Positions 21,516 to 33,758 of a DNA stretch of 64,000 nt are shown piece by piece. How positions within the stretch are numbered: position 1 is the first letter of the stretch; every line of letters starts with the position of its first letter. This DNA is from Calliopum simillimum (taxonomy: Eukaryota > Arthropoda > Insecta > Diptera > Lauxaniidae), in NCBI GenBank assembly GCA_951812925.1, contig OX638370.1, positions 80,458,004 to 80,522,003 of the forward strand, given 5' to 3'. Below the pieces are notes generated by a model. That model made no database searches and was not told the origin of the DNA. It was given only the letters and a program-made list of their open reading frames with translations. Both the position numbers and the translations under genes were made by a program.

Positions 21516-23156
21516 ACAAAGATTTTGCTTTGTTGGTGTTTTTTTCTGTGTTTTCATATTTGTCGTAGACTCACTCTCTCAAATTTGAGAATATGCGCTA
21601 CAATGAACAGCTGAGCTGTCAAAAGTGGCTTAAATTGTGAAAAATACATAAATAAAAATTTGAAAATTAAATAAAAACAAAAACGTCTATATTTCTGTGT
21701 TGAATTGAATGTGTTTTCGTGAGTGAAATTAAAACAAACAAATTAAAAATAAAACCTCTTTCATCGGGATCTGAAAAAGAGTTTAAGGTAGTATCTGTTA
21801 GGTGAAGTACTCAGATAACACAGTCCTACAATGGTTTTCCTCTCTTAATTTTAAAAAGCATATCTATAGATTCCATCACGTCACAATTTTCAGTAATTGA
21901 AATTTTACTTACGTCATGTTTTCGTATATACATGACTACCACGCCTATACAACTGAACGTATCAAAATCATATATGCACCAGCTTTGAGTCGCTCCTACG
22001 CCTATACCAGCAGATATATTGAAACCACATATCCGCATGATATTCTGATAGATTTGCCTTGATAATGGGAATATTGAATGAAAGTACGGTGCGATCGGTA
22101 TACCAAGAAAACATAAAAAAAAAGAACCGCATACCTACTAACCATACCTGCATTACGAAACTTGATGTACTTACATTATGCATAGCAACTATCTTGGTCG
22201 TACAGTGAGCACCAATAAAATTTTGTGGTTCAAGAATGGTTTAAATATGTTGAGAATCTTAGGCGTGATATTATAGAATATATAGGCACAAACGATTAAA
22301 TCAATTAAGATTTCAAATGCTGCACAGATCAACAGGGGCAATTCATTTAAAACTACGAGAGTGGTTTCCAATGTACTTTTTAATGCTGAGATCCGCTTAC
22401 AGAATCGCTCTATCACGTCAGAATTTCGGAAAAATTTTAATATAACTGTGCGAAACACATGATTATTTGTTATTTTTGAGGTTATAAAGCTTGGAATATC
22501 TCAAAATCCTAACGTGATGGAAATAAGCTAAGTTCAGTTTCACCTTTATTAATAGGTATATTTGCAGATATATTTGATATCGCTTACTGAACTGTAAGCC
22601 TCAACATTTTGTGCGCGTTAAATATTTGTCAAAAGCTAGGGGAATAAGGGATCCTCAAGTGTTATCAACAGTAACGTAGCTCCCATTTCGAAGTTTCACG
22701 TATGTCGTTCGACCTCCATCTGCTGTGCTCTTGTACGATACAGCGAAATCAAAAATTAAAAATAAAAATTCATTGAGAATTTTTTAATTGATGTAAAGAA
22801 ATGTTTTCTGGGATCGTCCGTAAATAAATGCTTCTCACTTATTTACTTACATTTTGATAAAATTGTATGTATAGTAGATAGTACCTTTTCACTTCAAATA
22901 TTTTTAATTAAATGATAAATTAAAAAAATAGGCTATTCGAAAATACTAATACTGCGCAGACGAAGTCGCGGGTAGAAGCTAGTAATAATATATTTAATAA
23001 TATTTTTATGGATCGTTTTGGTAATTTTTAAAAAAACTGGTTTTTATAGGCTTAAACGTTCTACAAAAATACTCTCTGCTCTAGATCTTCAGATCTACTG
23101 GGGTTTTTACGGAATTTCTCACATTTTTTTTTTTTCCTTCTGAATAGGTCTAATGT

Positions 23157-24978
23157 ACATAGTATATAGTGGAGCGCCCACAAGATATATGAAATGTGTA
23201 AAGTTGTGAATTTGTTTGCTCCCCGTTGATTTCCTGAAATTAGAAGTCAAAAAAATAGGATCTCAATAAAGAATTTGGAATCGGTAGTGGAAAAAACCCA
23301 GCCGATTTTCGATCAAAGGTCGAAAAATTGACTAAAAAAAAGGAAAGTCGCTTTGACTGCCCGTTACTTCAAAACTATTGATTTTTTCTTAATGTTTTGA
23401 GGCCAATTTTTGTAGAGAATGACTGGGTCAACATTATCTCCTTAGAAAGTTTTGGTCCAAAAATTATATTTGTGGCTGTGTCGTGCGAAAATTTAAATTT
23501 TTTAAGAAAATTTTCATGATTTTTTTTCTAAAAATTGGGTTTTTGTAATTTTTTAAGGAGGGATAATTGTTCTGGAATTCTTATATTGAAAGGAATTAAA
23601 TGTTAATTAATTTAACAAAAAAAAATTATTTAAAAATATTAAGTTTTAATCGCTACTTTATTGGATGCAAGAAAATGCATTGCTAGTTGTTATTAAACGC
23701 ATCATTTAGAACTGCTTTTTGCCTCCAAAATGAGCTATGAAATGGGTTTGTGCGACTTTTTTTCAAAAAGTTATGATCATTTTAATATGACATCATGAAA
23801 GTTAAAAATCAAGCGTGGATTCTCTATAGCAAATGGCATATTGCTATATCTTCTATAATGTTGTTTTAGAATGGTCATAACTATTTAAAGAAAAATCATA
23901 CAAGACCATTCTGTAACTCATTTTGAAGAAGAAAAACAGTTCTAAATGACGCATTTAATTGAAAAGACCAAAACGATTCTGTACGTGTTTTACACAACCT
24001 CAAAAAACGTGTTTTTCGAACATAAGGCGTGAGATATCTCACAAACCATAAGTGATACAGCAATTTCGCGTCCAATTTCGAATTCAGCATTAATAAACAC
24101 ATCTGAAATGACTATTTTGGTTTTGGTTTGTAGTCTTTTTTTTTAAATACCGTTTTTCGAACTCATTTTAAAAACCGTGCCATGAACAGATTTTGAAAAC
24201 TTTTTTTCTTATTCAGTAAATGCTGGCGTGCAATTTCACATCTTTGTGTAGTTCACGACAACTTGATCAACATTTTTTCCTGGGCTGTGTGCACGAAATT
24301 TGAAATTTTCGATTATTTCTAATGGAACAGCCCAAAAACGCACTAAAACGAAAATAAATGCTATTTCCGTGTTCAGCGACCCCAAATTAGTTTAGAAAAT
24401 ATGACTACCAAAATGGTTTCCTACCAAATTTAAAATAAAGAAGTAAAAATAAAAAAATAAATTTTTTTTCTTAACTGAAACGGGCTCTATTCCTTAAAAA
24501 CTAATATTTTTTAATAATTTTTCTTTGAAATTAATCAACGTTTAATTCCCTACAACATAAGAATTCCAGAACAAATATTCCGCCCTTTGAAAATTACAAA
24601 AAACCAATTTATGGAAAAAAAGTCATGAAAATTTACTTAAAAAAGTGAAATTTTTGTACCGAAACAGCCACAAATTTAATTTTTGGACCAAAACTTTTTA
24701 AGAAGATAATGTTGACTAGCTAGTCATGCTCTACAAAAGTTGTCTTGAAAATATTATGAAAAAATGAATAGTTTTGAAGTAACGGGCAGTCAAAGCGACT
24801 TGCCATTTTTTAGTCAATTTTTTCGACCTTTGATCGAAAATCGGCTGGGTTTTTTCCACTACCGATTCCAAATTTTTTTTTGAGATCTTATTTTTTTGAC
24901 CTCTAATTTCAGAAAATGGACGGGGAGCAAGCAAAATCAGATTTTTGCACATGTGGGCGCTCTTATATATAGTATATA
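23157..24978. mobile_element. Foldback element, about 1.8 kb, arms of about 460 bp
   Basis: The left arm (23157-23625) and right arm (24515-24978) are inverted copies: GAGCGCCCACA, TTGCTCCCCGT, GGAATCGGTAGTGGAAAAAA, CCGATTTTCGATCAAAGGTC and AACATTATCTCCTTAGAAAG have counterparts in the other arm. A second smaller palindrome (about 23695-23960) lies in the loop. No coding capacity. A diverged right-arm fragment is at 16230-16400. It lies in the 31.6-kb cv-2 intron. Confidence 0.85.
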
Positions 24979-24979
24979 T

Positions 24980-26755
24980 ATTTAATTAAATCTAGATCAT
25001 AAATTTAAGGTGTAAAACATAAATTAGCACCTCTTATATAAAAACAAAACAAAATCAGCTTAACGTGATTCTTTGGCCACAATAAAAACAGAAAAAAAAC
25101 AACAAAAAAATAGTTATTGCCAAAAATCGTTCGCGATCGAAAAACAAAAATTTGATCTCGAACGTTAAGTCGTGTTTGTTTTTATTTTTAAGCTTTAATT
25201 GAAATTATGATTTCCCCCTTCCCCCAGTGTTATTTTTGTGTATTTTTTTCTTTTATTCATTTTTTTTTTTTTTTTGTTTCTTTACTCATTCGTAAACGTC
25301 GCGTCGTTTGCGGTCGGTCGTCGAAGACGCTGTACAACAACCAGTTATTTGGTGTATTTTTTTAAAGTAGGCGGAACTTAAAAATTGTTGGCGCCACCTA
25401 ACATTATGATCGCCGTCGATCGACAACAGATTACCAGTGATCACTTTTTCCAATTTTTAATTTTACTTATTAACCACATGCACTTGTGTTGGTTAATGCC
25501 GCCGCCGACTCTTGCGGTTTGCTTACAAAGTCGGGCCTTGTTTAATCTTACGTAATCGCAAATAATGTTTTATTGCTTACACAAAGATTAATGACAAAAA
25601 ATGTCAAAATATAATGAACTTTATGAATTTTGCTTGTTTATTTTTTAAAATGATATGCAACAATTTACAGACCTCCTGTCTTTAGTTAAACTCTGTTTAT
25701 ACCCTGTATCCTTCAGTTTGAACGAATGCAGTACCACAAACATTTTAAGCTCAATGTTGTCTTTTAACAATTTCTTCTCAGAAAAAGTTAGTGATCCAGA
25801 ATATCTAACTGTGGCTTATGACCCGACAAATCGCCTACTATGGGCCCATTTTGCCACCTCTACACTTTGTCGTCCGTAATAACCATATTCTCCAAGTAAC
25901 ATTACTTGAATAAATCTTTTCGTCTGCAATCACAACAGGAACATTTTTTTAAGAACATACTAACCCATTAGGTCCTTTTGTATGCGTCTTCCAAAAACTG
26001 GATTTTAATGGGTTAGACTGGATTTTAATGGGTTAATATGCTAAATATTTTACGATAATTTTCCCTAGCGTTCACTAAAGACAAGAAATGCAGAGAATTC
26101 AAGAAAAATGCCCAAAAAAATCAATAAATTCTTCATTTTCGACTAGTATATGGCATTCCGGCATTTTATCCTAATAGCTTCCATGATTTGCGAAAGACAA
26201 AACACAAATCTTTTTTTTTTTTAATTTTGAGCCATGCACATACATATGTATATGTATTATCACAGTGACGATCTGAATAACAAAATTCACGCGATGTCTA
26301 TACATTTTAATGTGAATGTATGGCACATTTAAATTTTTTGGAAAATAGGGGTTTTTTTTTTTTTGTTGCATATTTTAAGGATAACTTCAGCATTTTACTG
26401 CCTCATAAATTTGTCAAGATTAAAACTGTATCAACATTACGTTACCATACGAGCAGAGTATTAACCCTAACAGTGGAATTCTGTTAACATTCGCATAAAG
26501 AAAATCTCAAATGCGCGTATCAACACGATGTACTCATAGATTATCCTTTTAATAGGCCAGTGAAAAGGGACATTTTTATGTGTCAGTGTTAAAATGTTAA
26601 ATAGTAGAAATATTTAACTTAGAGTTTAGAAATGCCCTGTGGGGAGAAACTCAACAAGAAAAAAAAGAGGCAACTTCAAGATACAATAGATAACCCAAAT
26701 ATTGATTACACGATGTATTTGAAATATATAAGTTTTATTAAAATCCTTACAACAA
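24980..26755. other. cv-2 intron; includes the most complex, non-repetitive block
   Basis: No gene. 25060-25580 is less A/T-biased than its surroundings and shares no repeat phrase with the rest of the window. It includes GTCGCGTCGTTTGCGGTCGG, TTGGCGCCACCTAAC and a CGCCGTCGATCGAC segment. It could be a conserved intronic regulatory element, but no functional evidence is visible. The 74-codon frame at 25655-25879 has no known domain. Confidence 0.35.
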
Positions 26756-26764
26756 ACAGATGTA

Positions 26765-27545
26765 GGGTAATGGAGGGAAATATGAACAACCAATCTTTCT
26801 TTTTTAAATAAAACCTGATTCCGATTCACTTTTAGATAAATATCTCATCAGAATAAAGAAACAAAATTATTTAGTACAGAAGTTGCATATAAAATTGTCA
26901 CTTCCACATCCGGCGCATTCTTTATGACTCCAAGAACGCCAGATTACACATTCAACCCAAACCTCTCCACGGCGATCTTCTGAGTAAAGGGTATTACAGT
27001 ATATTCACTTTTATACCCTACACCCAGGGCGTGGCAAATATAGAAAAGTAAATATATTCTTGATCAGAGTCACCTCCTGAGTCGATATAGCCATGTCCGT
27101 CTGTCTGGCCGCCTACCGCCCATACAAAAGATATATTCAAAATGCAACTTTGGGAGTATTTTTCACGACAATGCAATCGAAATACACATAAATACTACGA
27201 ATCGTAAGCGCGAGTTCTGAAAAAAAAAAAATGGACGCATTCGAACAAGAGGGCGTGGCACCTCCGATATAAGCAAAAGATTTAAAATGCTGCACTGAAA
27301 GAGTTTTTTGTAGTGTAGGGTATTTAATGTTTGGCCAGGCCAAAGGTTACACCCTTCATCTTCTTTTCTTTTGATACCCCTCATGAAAACTAGAACTAGA
27401 TTCTCCATCTGGAGAAGATGATAAATTCATTTGTTTTTGAGGCTTTTTTCTTTGTTGGTGCATATTACCCACAGCACGTGTTGGTAAAATAAATGGTTTT
27501 TTATCAAAAACTCTTGTGGTTAATTACCTAATTTGTGCTAAGAGT
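26765..27545 (-). pseudogene. Pogo/Tigger-family element relic, 3' part, split by a DINE-like insertion
   Basis: The terminus GGGTAATGGAGGGAAATATG at 26765 (with TA outside) matches the TIR of the element at 52366-53509. On the minus strand, 27485-27375 reads PTRAVGNMHQQRKKPQKQMN. After the insert, 26990-26886 reads EDRRGEVWVECVI followed by SHKECAGCGSD and FICNFC, a C-terminal cysteine/histidine zinc-binding segment of this transposase family. One zinc Cys is changed to Trp (CVIW instead of CxxC). The open frame is interrupted by 27003-27356. Nothing of the DDE core is recognised to the right of 27545. Confidence 0.7.
27003..27356. repeat. DINE-1/INE-1-like insertion in the pogo relic
   Basis: It begins near TATATTCACTTTTATACCC and contains ACACCCAGGGCGTGGCAAATA, TATATTCTTGATCAGAGTCAC, GAGTCGATATAGCCATGTCC, GTCCGTCTGTCTGGCC and ACAAGAGGGCGTGGCACCTC, classic DINE-1 vocabulary. 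It ends CCAAAGGTTACACCCTT. The pogo reading resumes on either side, which fixes the insert boundaries to within about 10 bp. Confidence 0.8.
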
Positions 27546-28299
27546 CTATTGATTGGGTAATTTTAAAAGGAAGTAAGACGTGCACGGGTTTTTATTGCAG
27601 AAATCGGTGAATTGGTCATTAAAGATGAAAAACCGCGGAGTGCTATTAAATTAATGGGTGGAAATTGGAGATTGAAGGGGAAATGCACCCTTTACAGTTT
27701 TTACAAAACATCTAACGAACGAAGCAAAATTTCGATATTTTTTCTTAGAAAACTTTGTAGAAAATTAAATTTGCAACCGAAATAGCTTATTCAAAAAATT
27801 TTAAAAAAATTTTTGATACCAAAAATTTTGAAACAAAAAAGAAAAAAAAAAGGAAAAAAAAAGTCTTGTGTTTTTTACTCTTTTGCCTATAACTTTATTT
27901 TGATCAGAGATTGGTATACGCATTGTGTTAAAAAAATTAAATAAAATTTCCTTTAAGATGGTTCATTCAAAAATTTCTTATATCAAAAATTGATCGAAAT
28001 ATGGCCACTCAAACATTGAAATTTTGTTTATGCGGTCGGAAAAACGGTGTCTTACAAAAAAAGGGTATTTGGCAAAAAATGCTTCGAATCATTTATGGAA
28101 TACATATGATTTTTTTCATAATTTTTGGGGACATTTTATAATTTCAGAAAAAAGGAAATTCTGAAAAAAAATCTCACGTATTTCGCATACAATTTTTTCG
28201 TTAGATGCCTTGGTTTTGAGTAAAAACCATTTTTCCAACCGCATAAAAAAAAATTTCCATGTTCGAGTGATAAAAGAAAGTGATGTATTTCCAGATATA
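27546..28299. other. cv-2 intron sequence, A/T-rich
   Basis: No gene. 28140-28260 resembles parts of 12060-12200 and 34440-34600 (AAATCYCACGTATTT-like, TTTTTCCRACC), suggesting a shared old repeat, but the boundaries are unclear. Confidence 0.4.
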
Positions 28300-29583
28300 C
28301 AGGGTGGCTGATTCGAACTGTTACCAACTTCAGATAGACTTATCTAACGGATGGAACATGACAGCTGTCAAAAAATTGGCATGATGTTAGTTCATTCTAT
28401 TGTCAACAAGTAACCAAAAGTATTTGCGCGTCAATTTATTGAAAATAAAAAATTTTCGAAATGGAATTCAAACGTAATAGTGTGTTTGCTCTTTATTTGG
28501 CTGGAAAATCGCAACCAGCAATTGTTCGTGAGCTGAAACATTTAAAAGTGAATAAAATGTTTATGTATCGGACCATAACACGTTACAATGGTACCGGCAG
28601 CGTTGCCAAACAACATGGTGGTGGTCGGAAAATAACTGCAACATCACCAGAAATGGTTCGAAAGGTGAAGGCCAGAATTGAGCGAAATCCGAGACGCAGT
28701 GGCAGACAAATGGCTGCCGAGCTGAAAATATCGCGTGAACGAATGCAACACATATTGTCAAACAAGCTCGGACTAAAGGCCCTCAAGTTCCAAAAGGCGC
28801 ATGATCTCACTCCTGCTCAAAAAAAAGTTAGGCTCGATAGAGCCAAGGAGTTGTTGCGCTTGCACGCCGCCAGAAATCTGTCACAAATTGTCTTCTCTGA
28901 TGAGAAAAATTACTGTATCCAGCAATATGTAAACAAACAAAATGATCGGGTTTACTTGACAGAGAGGTCCTACGAAAATTTGAATGTTCGTTTGGCCACC
29001 AGGACGCAGGCACCACCGCATGTGATGGTTTGGGCTGCAGTGACTGCTGATGGGCGCTCACCACTCGTTTTTTTGGCCGCTGGCGTCAAAGTAAACGCAC
29101 AGGTGTATCGTGAATCAGTGTTGGAGGGTGCTTTACTACCGTGGGCACGCAAACATTTCGGTCGCAAGCCATGGACATTCCAACAAGACTCGGCACCGTC
29201 ACACAAAGCTCGTGTGAATCAAGAATGGTTAGAAAAAAACGTTCCTAGCTTCATTTCTGCTCAACAATGGCTCTCAAATTCGCCTGATGCGAATCCGCTG
29301 GATTTCTCAATCTGGGGTATGTTGGACAGGAAGGTCTTGACTTAAAAATACCAGAGCAAAGTGGCCCTTCAACGAGAATGGCGCAAACTTCCACAAAATC
29401 AAATTCGTGCAGCATGCGACTCGTTCTTCGACCGTCTACGGGCCATAGTTAAGGCCAAAGGTGGCCATATCGAAAATCTCAAGTAGATTCTTAAAATTTG
29501 AACATTTCCCAACAATTATAGCGTTTGATCAATAAAATCTGTGCATGGAAATTAAAAATATAGTCTTCGAATCAGCCACCCTG
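28300..29583 (+). mobile_element. DD37D Tc1/mariner-superfamily transposon, full length, 1284 bp
   Basis: The termini CAGGGTGGCTGATTCGAA (28300) and TTCGAATCAGCCACCCTG (to 29583) are perfect inverted copies flanked by TA (28298-28299 and 29584-29585), the Tc1/mariner target duplication. The length and single transposase frame fit a complete element. High terminal identity and only one nonsense codon suggest a recent insertion into the cv-2 intron. Confidence 0.93.
28461..29486 (+). pseudogene. DD37D transposase, 341 codons, one in-frame TAA
   Basis: The frame starts at ATG 28461 (MEFKRNSVFALYLAGKS) and continues to TAG 29484-29486. A single TAA (29343-29345) cuts the product at 294 residues, and beyond it the same frame reads on as KYQSKVALQREWRKLPQNQI. 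The N-terminal third has helix-turn-helix features (AIVRELK.., GGGRK, SGRQMAAELKISRERMQHIL). The catalytic Asp residues are at about 147 (FSDEKNY), 243 (FQQDSAPSHKA) and 281 (NPLDFSIW), giving 37 residues between the second and third, the DD37D (maT-like) spacing. All three are before the stop, so the truncated product keeps the catalytic triad but loses about 46 C-terminal residues. Activity is doubtful. Confidence 0.9.
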
Positions 29584-29589
29584 TAGAAA

Positions 29590-31864
29590 CAGCACAACAA
29601 ATTTTGATGAAGGTGTTGTTTTTGTGTAAATCACTTTGAACTTTTTGAATAACTCTACAAAATATTCTTTCAATCTCTCTGAAAGCTATAAAATTTTCAT
29701 GTTTTATAAAATTTCTATATAAAAACTTTTTTTATTGGGCTATAAGTGTTGAAGCAGAAAATGATTTGTCAGCATTTTATTTAAATTGTCTTCTCAATCC
29801 AACATCTAATGCCATGGTGTGTGGTTAAAATATAAGTAATGCTCGTATGGGTGTAGTGGATTATATTAAAATATATTATGTACTCGTATGCTCGTATCAT
29901 TTGATGGTTTCAGAGATAACTACTACTTATTATTGTTAGTGGGGTTGCTCATAATGCTTGAAAGGAAATCATTTTGAAACAACATCAATATGATTTAAAT
30001 GATGAAATTCCCATAGCAACATGTTTTGTTCCAGCTTTCAATTCAGTGCTTTATGTCAAAAGATAACAAAAATCACGACTTTTGCATTTACTTAATTTGC
30101 CCTTTCCTGTGTTTCTAAAGAAATCTATGTATTCTCCTGTAACTTCTATGAGGAGCATATGGTCAACACCGCATGGTATGGCATAAGGCAAATAAAACTC
30201 TTAATTTTAATAATTTAAAAGCCACAATATTGCATGATAGTGTATCCGAGTACTTACAAAATGGGTTTACCACAAGATGATTTCTTGTTTCCATAAACAA
30301 TACTAAAGATATTAAAACACCATCACAATGTCATGTTTCGAACTCAATAGAAATATTTTGGACTTATCTAGTGCAAAGATCAGAAAATACCATATTTTTT
30401 CAAAAAAAAGTGCTCAAAAGAGTACTTCAAGAAAAATGAATCAAAACACCGACCGAAAATAACGTAAATTGTTGTAATCCTCTCAAAGGTGTTTCGATGT
30501 TGTTTCCTCATATAATGGCTACCGTAGTTATTATTAAAAAAGTCTCTTTTAGTGAATAAATAATCTCAAAGTTAAATAATGCTAATAAGCAAAATGTTTT
30601 TGTTACCTTATAAAAAAAGATGAATAATTCCATTCTTTACTTTTAAGTAAATAGAAAATATTATTTTAAATCTTTTATGAGTGGTATTATTGTTAAAAAT
30701 ACTACTTTTCTTATAAAGAAATGGCTAAAAGTTGAGTATAAGTTCGAGTTTTTGAACATTTTTTGTATGCAAAATGCTTTTATGATTCGCTGTATATATG
30801 GCTTTATTAAACGGGCTTGAGGTCCAAATTAAGTACCTGAAGACCAATTCCTGCTGAGTATACAATATAATTTAATCATTTTGAGTCTATGTTTTTTACC
30901 AACAACTTTTTTATGTAAAAATGGAAAATTTTCAAATCAAAAGATTATGCTGATTGCTGATTTACATTGAATCAAATGCGAAAATGGTAATTTTTTCTCT
31001 GAGTGTAATTATCGCCAACTTTTTGTTCAGTACATGTGAGCGATGATCAAAACTCGCGAACTTTATTTAAATACCTTATGTATACGTACAGTTTGCGAGA
31101 TGTATTGTTAAACGTCTTTATTAGTACCTAGTAATTCGTCCTAAGCTTTCATAAAAATCGTTTCAGCCTTTTTTGCGTAATATTATTACAAGGCATTGAT
31201 GGTCGACATGCATAGATATACCAATTTTCATCAAAATATCTTATACAGTTTGCGATACAGTTTGCCAAATAAGAAGTAGACTCCCCACAGTTGATTTCAA
31301 GAAGATTACTCTATTAGTTTTCTTTTTATAACGTACTTTATTTTTGTGGGTGGTGCCACGCCCTTCAACGAATTTTTCCAGTATAAAAGCTTATCACATA
31401 TTAATCCTTGTTTTCAAGGGTAATATCTCTTAAATTTTCATTAAGAATGGTCGGAGTTATTTTGAAGTAATATTGAATCAAAATTTTCAAAGATTGAAAA
31501 GTGGCACCCGCTTACCAAATTTATTTAAAATATTTTGTATGGTTTGCGAGATTTGATCAGATTAAATTTAAAATTTAGGTCGGTGGCACGCCTCCTCATG
31601 AGTATCTACAAAGTCCAATCCCACTTGATTCTTCATTTGATGCTAATATCTAACACTATGTGAAGTTTCATTAAAATGGCTACCGCTGTTTTCGGTAAAA
31701 GTTCTGGCCTGTTCCAAACATACATAAGCCATATTTATTTTAAAAGTTCACTAAAACTATCAACATTATAATCTATCTTACAATTATTTTTTTCGCCACC
31801 TATTGGTCGTAAATCAAAGCATAAATACAGTTATAAAACTGTCATGCAATTCCGAAAATAATCT
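29590..31864. other. cv-2 intron; degenerate DINE-like stretch at 31000-31740
   Basis: No gene. 31000-31740 contains repeated phrases such as CAGTTTGCGA, GTGGTGCCACGCCCTTC, CCAATTTTCATCAAAAT and GGTGGCACGCCTCC, resembling decayed Helentron/DINE repeats. Similar wording occurs at 5395-5530. 29590-31000 shows nothing recognisable. Confidence 0.4.
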
Positions 31865-32050
31865 CGTCTTATATGACCCAAGTTTTAAGAAAAATTTTTT
31901 TTTCATGTTCAATAACCAAATGTGGTGGAATATATTTCTAAACGCATAATATGAAATTCCCAATAGGTGAACAAAACAATTTCGACCAGAGAGGGTGTCA
32001 GGAAGTTGTTTTATCTAAAAATTTGGGGAAAATCGAGATTTACGGAATAG
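31865..32050. repeat. Inverted copy of the 4450-4660 dispersed repeat
   Basis: The complement carries TCTCGATTTTCCCC, AATTTCATATTATGC, ATATATTCCACCACATTTGG and TTATTGAACATGAAAAAAAA, matching 4465-4620 with moderate divergence. Confidence 0.65.
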
Positions 32051-33758
32051 CACATATTTCAGAAGTAGTAGATATGTTACGAGGCACCTTTCCAAATATT
32101 TTGGAGTAAAATTCAAAAAAATCGTATGTGGTTCGTGGTGACAGAATGGGTTAAAAAGTCTAAATCGCTCATTACGGCCACATAATAGGTCCTAAAACTC
32201 TGAAAAATTCAAGAAAGTTTTTTGAAAAAAAAAAAATTGATTTTATTTATGATATTTTTTTAATTTAAGCGCCCCCTGCCTAGTATAAAACAAAGTTTCC
32301 AATAATGGGATAAGGTTTTTAAATATCCCATATGGCTGTAACAGGACCACAAATTAAATTTTGCCTGCCACCAAGTTAATTAACAAAAATATTAAATAAC
32401 TAAATTGCACTGATAAAATGGAAATCTATCACTTCTAATATTTAACATAAAGAATCATATTGGCCAAATTGATCTCAAAGTTTTTGTCTGACTTTCCTAA
32501 CTAAAAATAATCCACTTTTCTATAATAATTTCATCGTATTAACCTGTCACTTTGCGTTTTATTCGTTTAAGAAAACAAATCGCAATTAATTTATGTTTAT
32601 TTTTTTGTGTAATCTCCACATGTTATATAAAAAATAAATTTGATTTGCAATTGAAATCGTAATAAACAAAATTGAACAATAAACGATCGCTACGAGTAGA
32701 TCAATCGTATAATGACGCGAAAAATTCAATTGGATTTATTAGCAACGACCCTTTCGCTTTTAGCGCCAATTACAATGCCGTCTTCTCTGCACTTCCACAA
32801 ACTGAGTGCGATGCCAATTGGGTTTTGTATTTGTTGCTATTTGACTTGATTTGTTGTAAATTGTTATCAAATCGATCACCACAAATGACGTTTTTAAAGC
32901 TTGAGATGGCGACAAATAATGCGCTCAGCTTTTAAATCAGACATTCCCAATGTATGTAGTCTAGTGGAAAATCTCGTCAAGGGTCGAAATGTTTTACGAG
33001 AAAAACAAATTGAGATTAGACATAGAATTAAATGATTATGGGATGATTACTAATTACAACTAATCTGATTATTAGTCACATGGTCGATTACAAAGTTATT
33101 TCATATTATGTTACAATTGACAATAATTACTACACACAAAAAAAAAAGTAGTAATGCCCACAATTTTATACTTAATCCCAACAAGTATTGTTGGTCATTT
33201 CATGCCCAACAGTTTTGCGCTTTTGAAGCAAGAGCGATAAAACTGTTGATTTCACAAATAGCAAACTCTTCATTCAACAACTTTCGTATTTGCCCCAAAA
33301 TGTAAAAATGTTAATAATCAAAAGTGAAGACTGTTGGCGGGAAAACTTTACTTTTAAACTAACTATTAAAAGTTCTTGTGACGAGAGTGATTCCATTTGA
33401 ACCAAGAGTGAAATCTTTGAATCCCTAAGAACGGAAATACTTGACCGAAAAGTGAAATATTCTTGTTTTAAAAGCGAAAGTACTTGAGAATTCAACAGTA
33501 AAAGTTGTTTACACAAAAATGTTTTTTTTTTTTGCCTCATTATTCAAATAAAAAAACCAAATTATTTAAAATTTTATTTTTATTTATTTTTCATAAATTA
33601 AAAAATATACTTAGTGCTAATTTTAACTAAAAAATAAATTATATCCTTAAAACGCTTTCTGTGGTATTCAAAACAAACTTGTCTGATGGCAAAAACCATT
33701 TTCAATAGTTTAATACAATACTAATCGCAAGATCCTAAAACAATATGGATTGATATTT
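32051..33758. other. cv-2 intron sequence without recognisable gene
   Basis: 32640-32940 is more complex and contains an 87-codon open frame without recognised domains; it might be unique regulatory sequence. 33100-33540 contains several AGTGAA..CTTG phrases (AAGTGAAATATTCTTG, GAGTGAAATCTTTG) but no clear repeat unit. Confidence 0.35.

Larger units (their letters stand above)
20818..22982 (+). mobile_element. Helitron, non-autonomous, about 2.2 kb
   Basis: It begins TCCATACTAATATTATAAA with the CTGTCTGTTTGTTTG block typical of insect Helitrons. It ends CGAAGTCGCGGGTAGAAGCTAG, a CTRR terminus with a short GC hairpin just upstream. It is flanked by A (20817) and T (22983), the expected insertion dinucleotide. 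No Rep/helicase frame is present. Inside are a tandem array (20894-21345), a small hAT-like MITE (21391-21515) and a stretch at 21540-22530 that is not Helitron-like and might be captured sequence. Confidence 0.82.

Noticed and set aside
21826..22458. Chemoreceptor-like membrane protein on the minus strand
   Set aside because: Hydrophobic stretches occur, but the frames do not assemble into a recognisable family and they lie inside a Helitron; kept only as a note on possible captured sequence.
28561..29206. Four minus-strand frames of 66-78 residues
   Set aside because: They are antisense shadows of the DD37D transposase.
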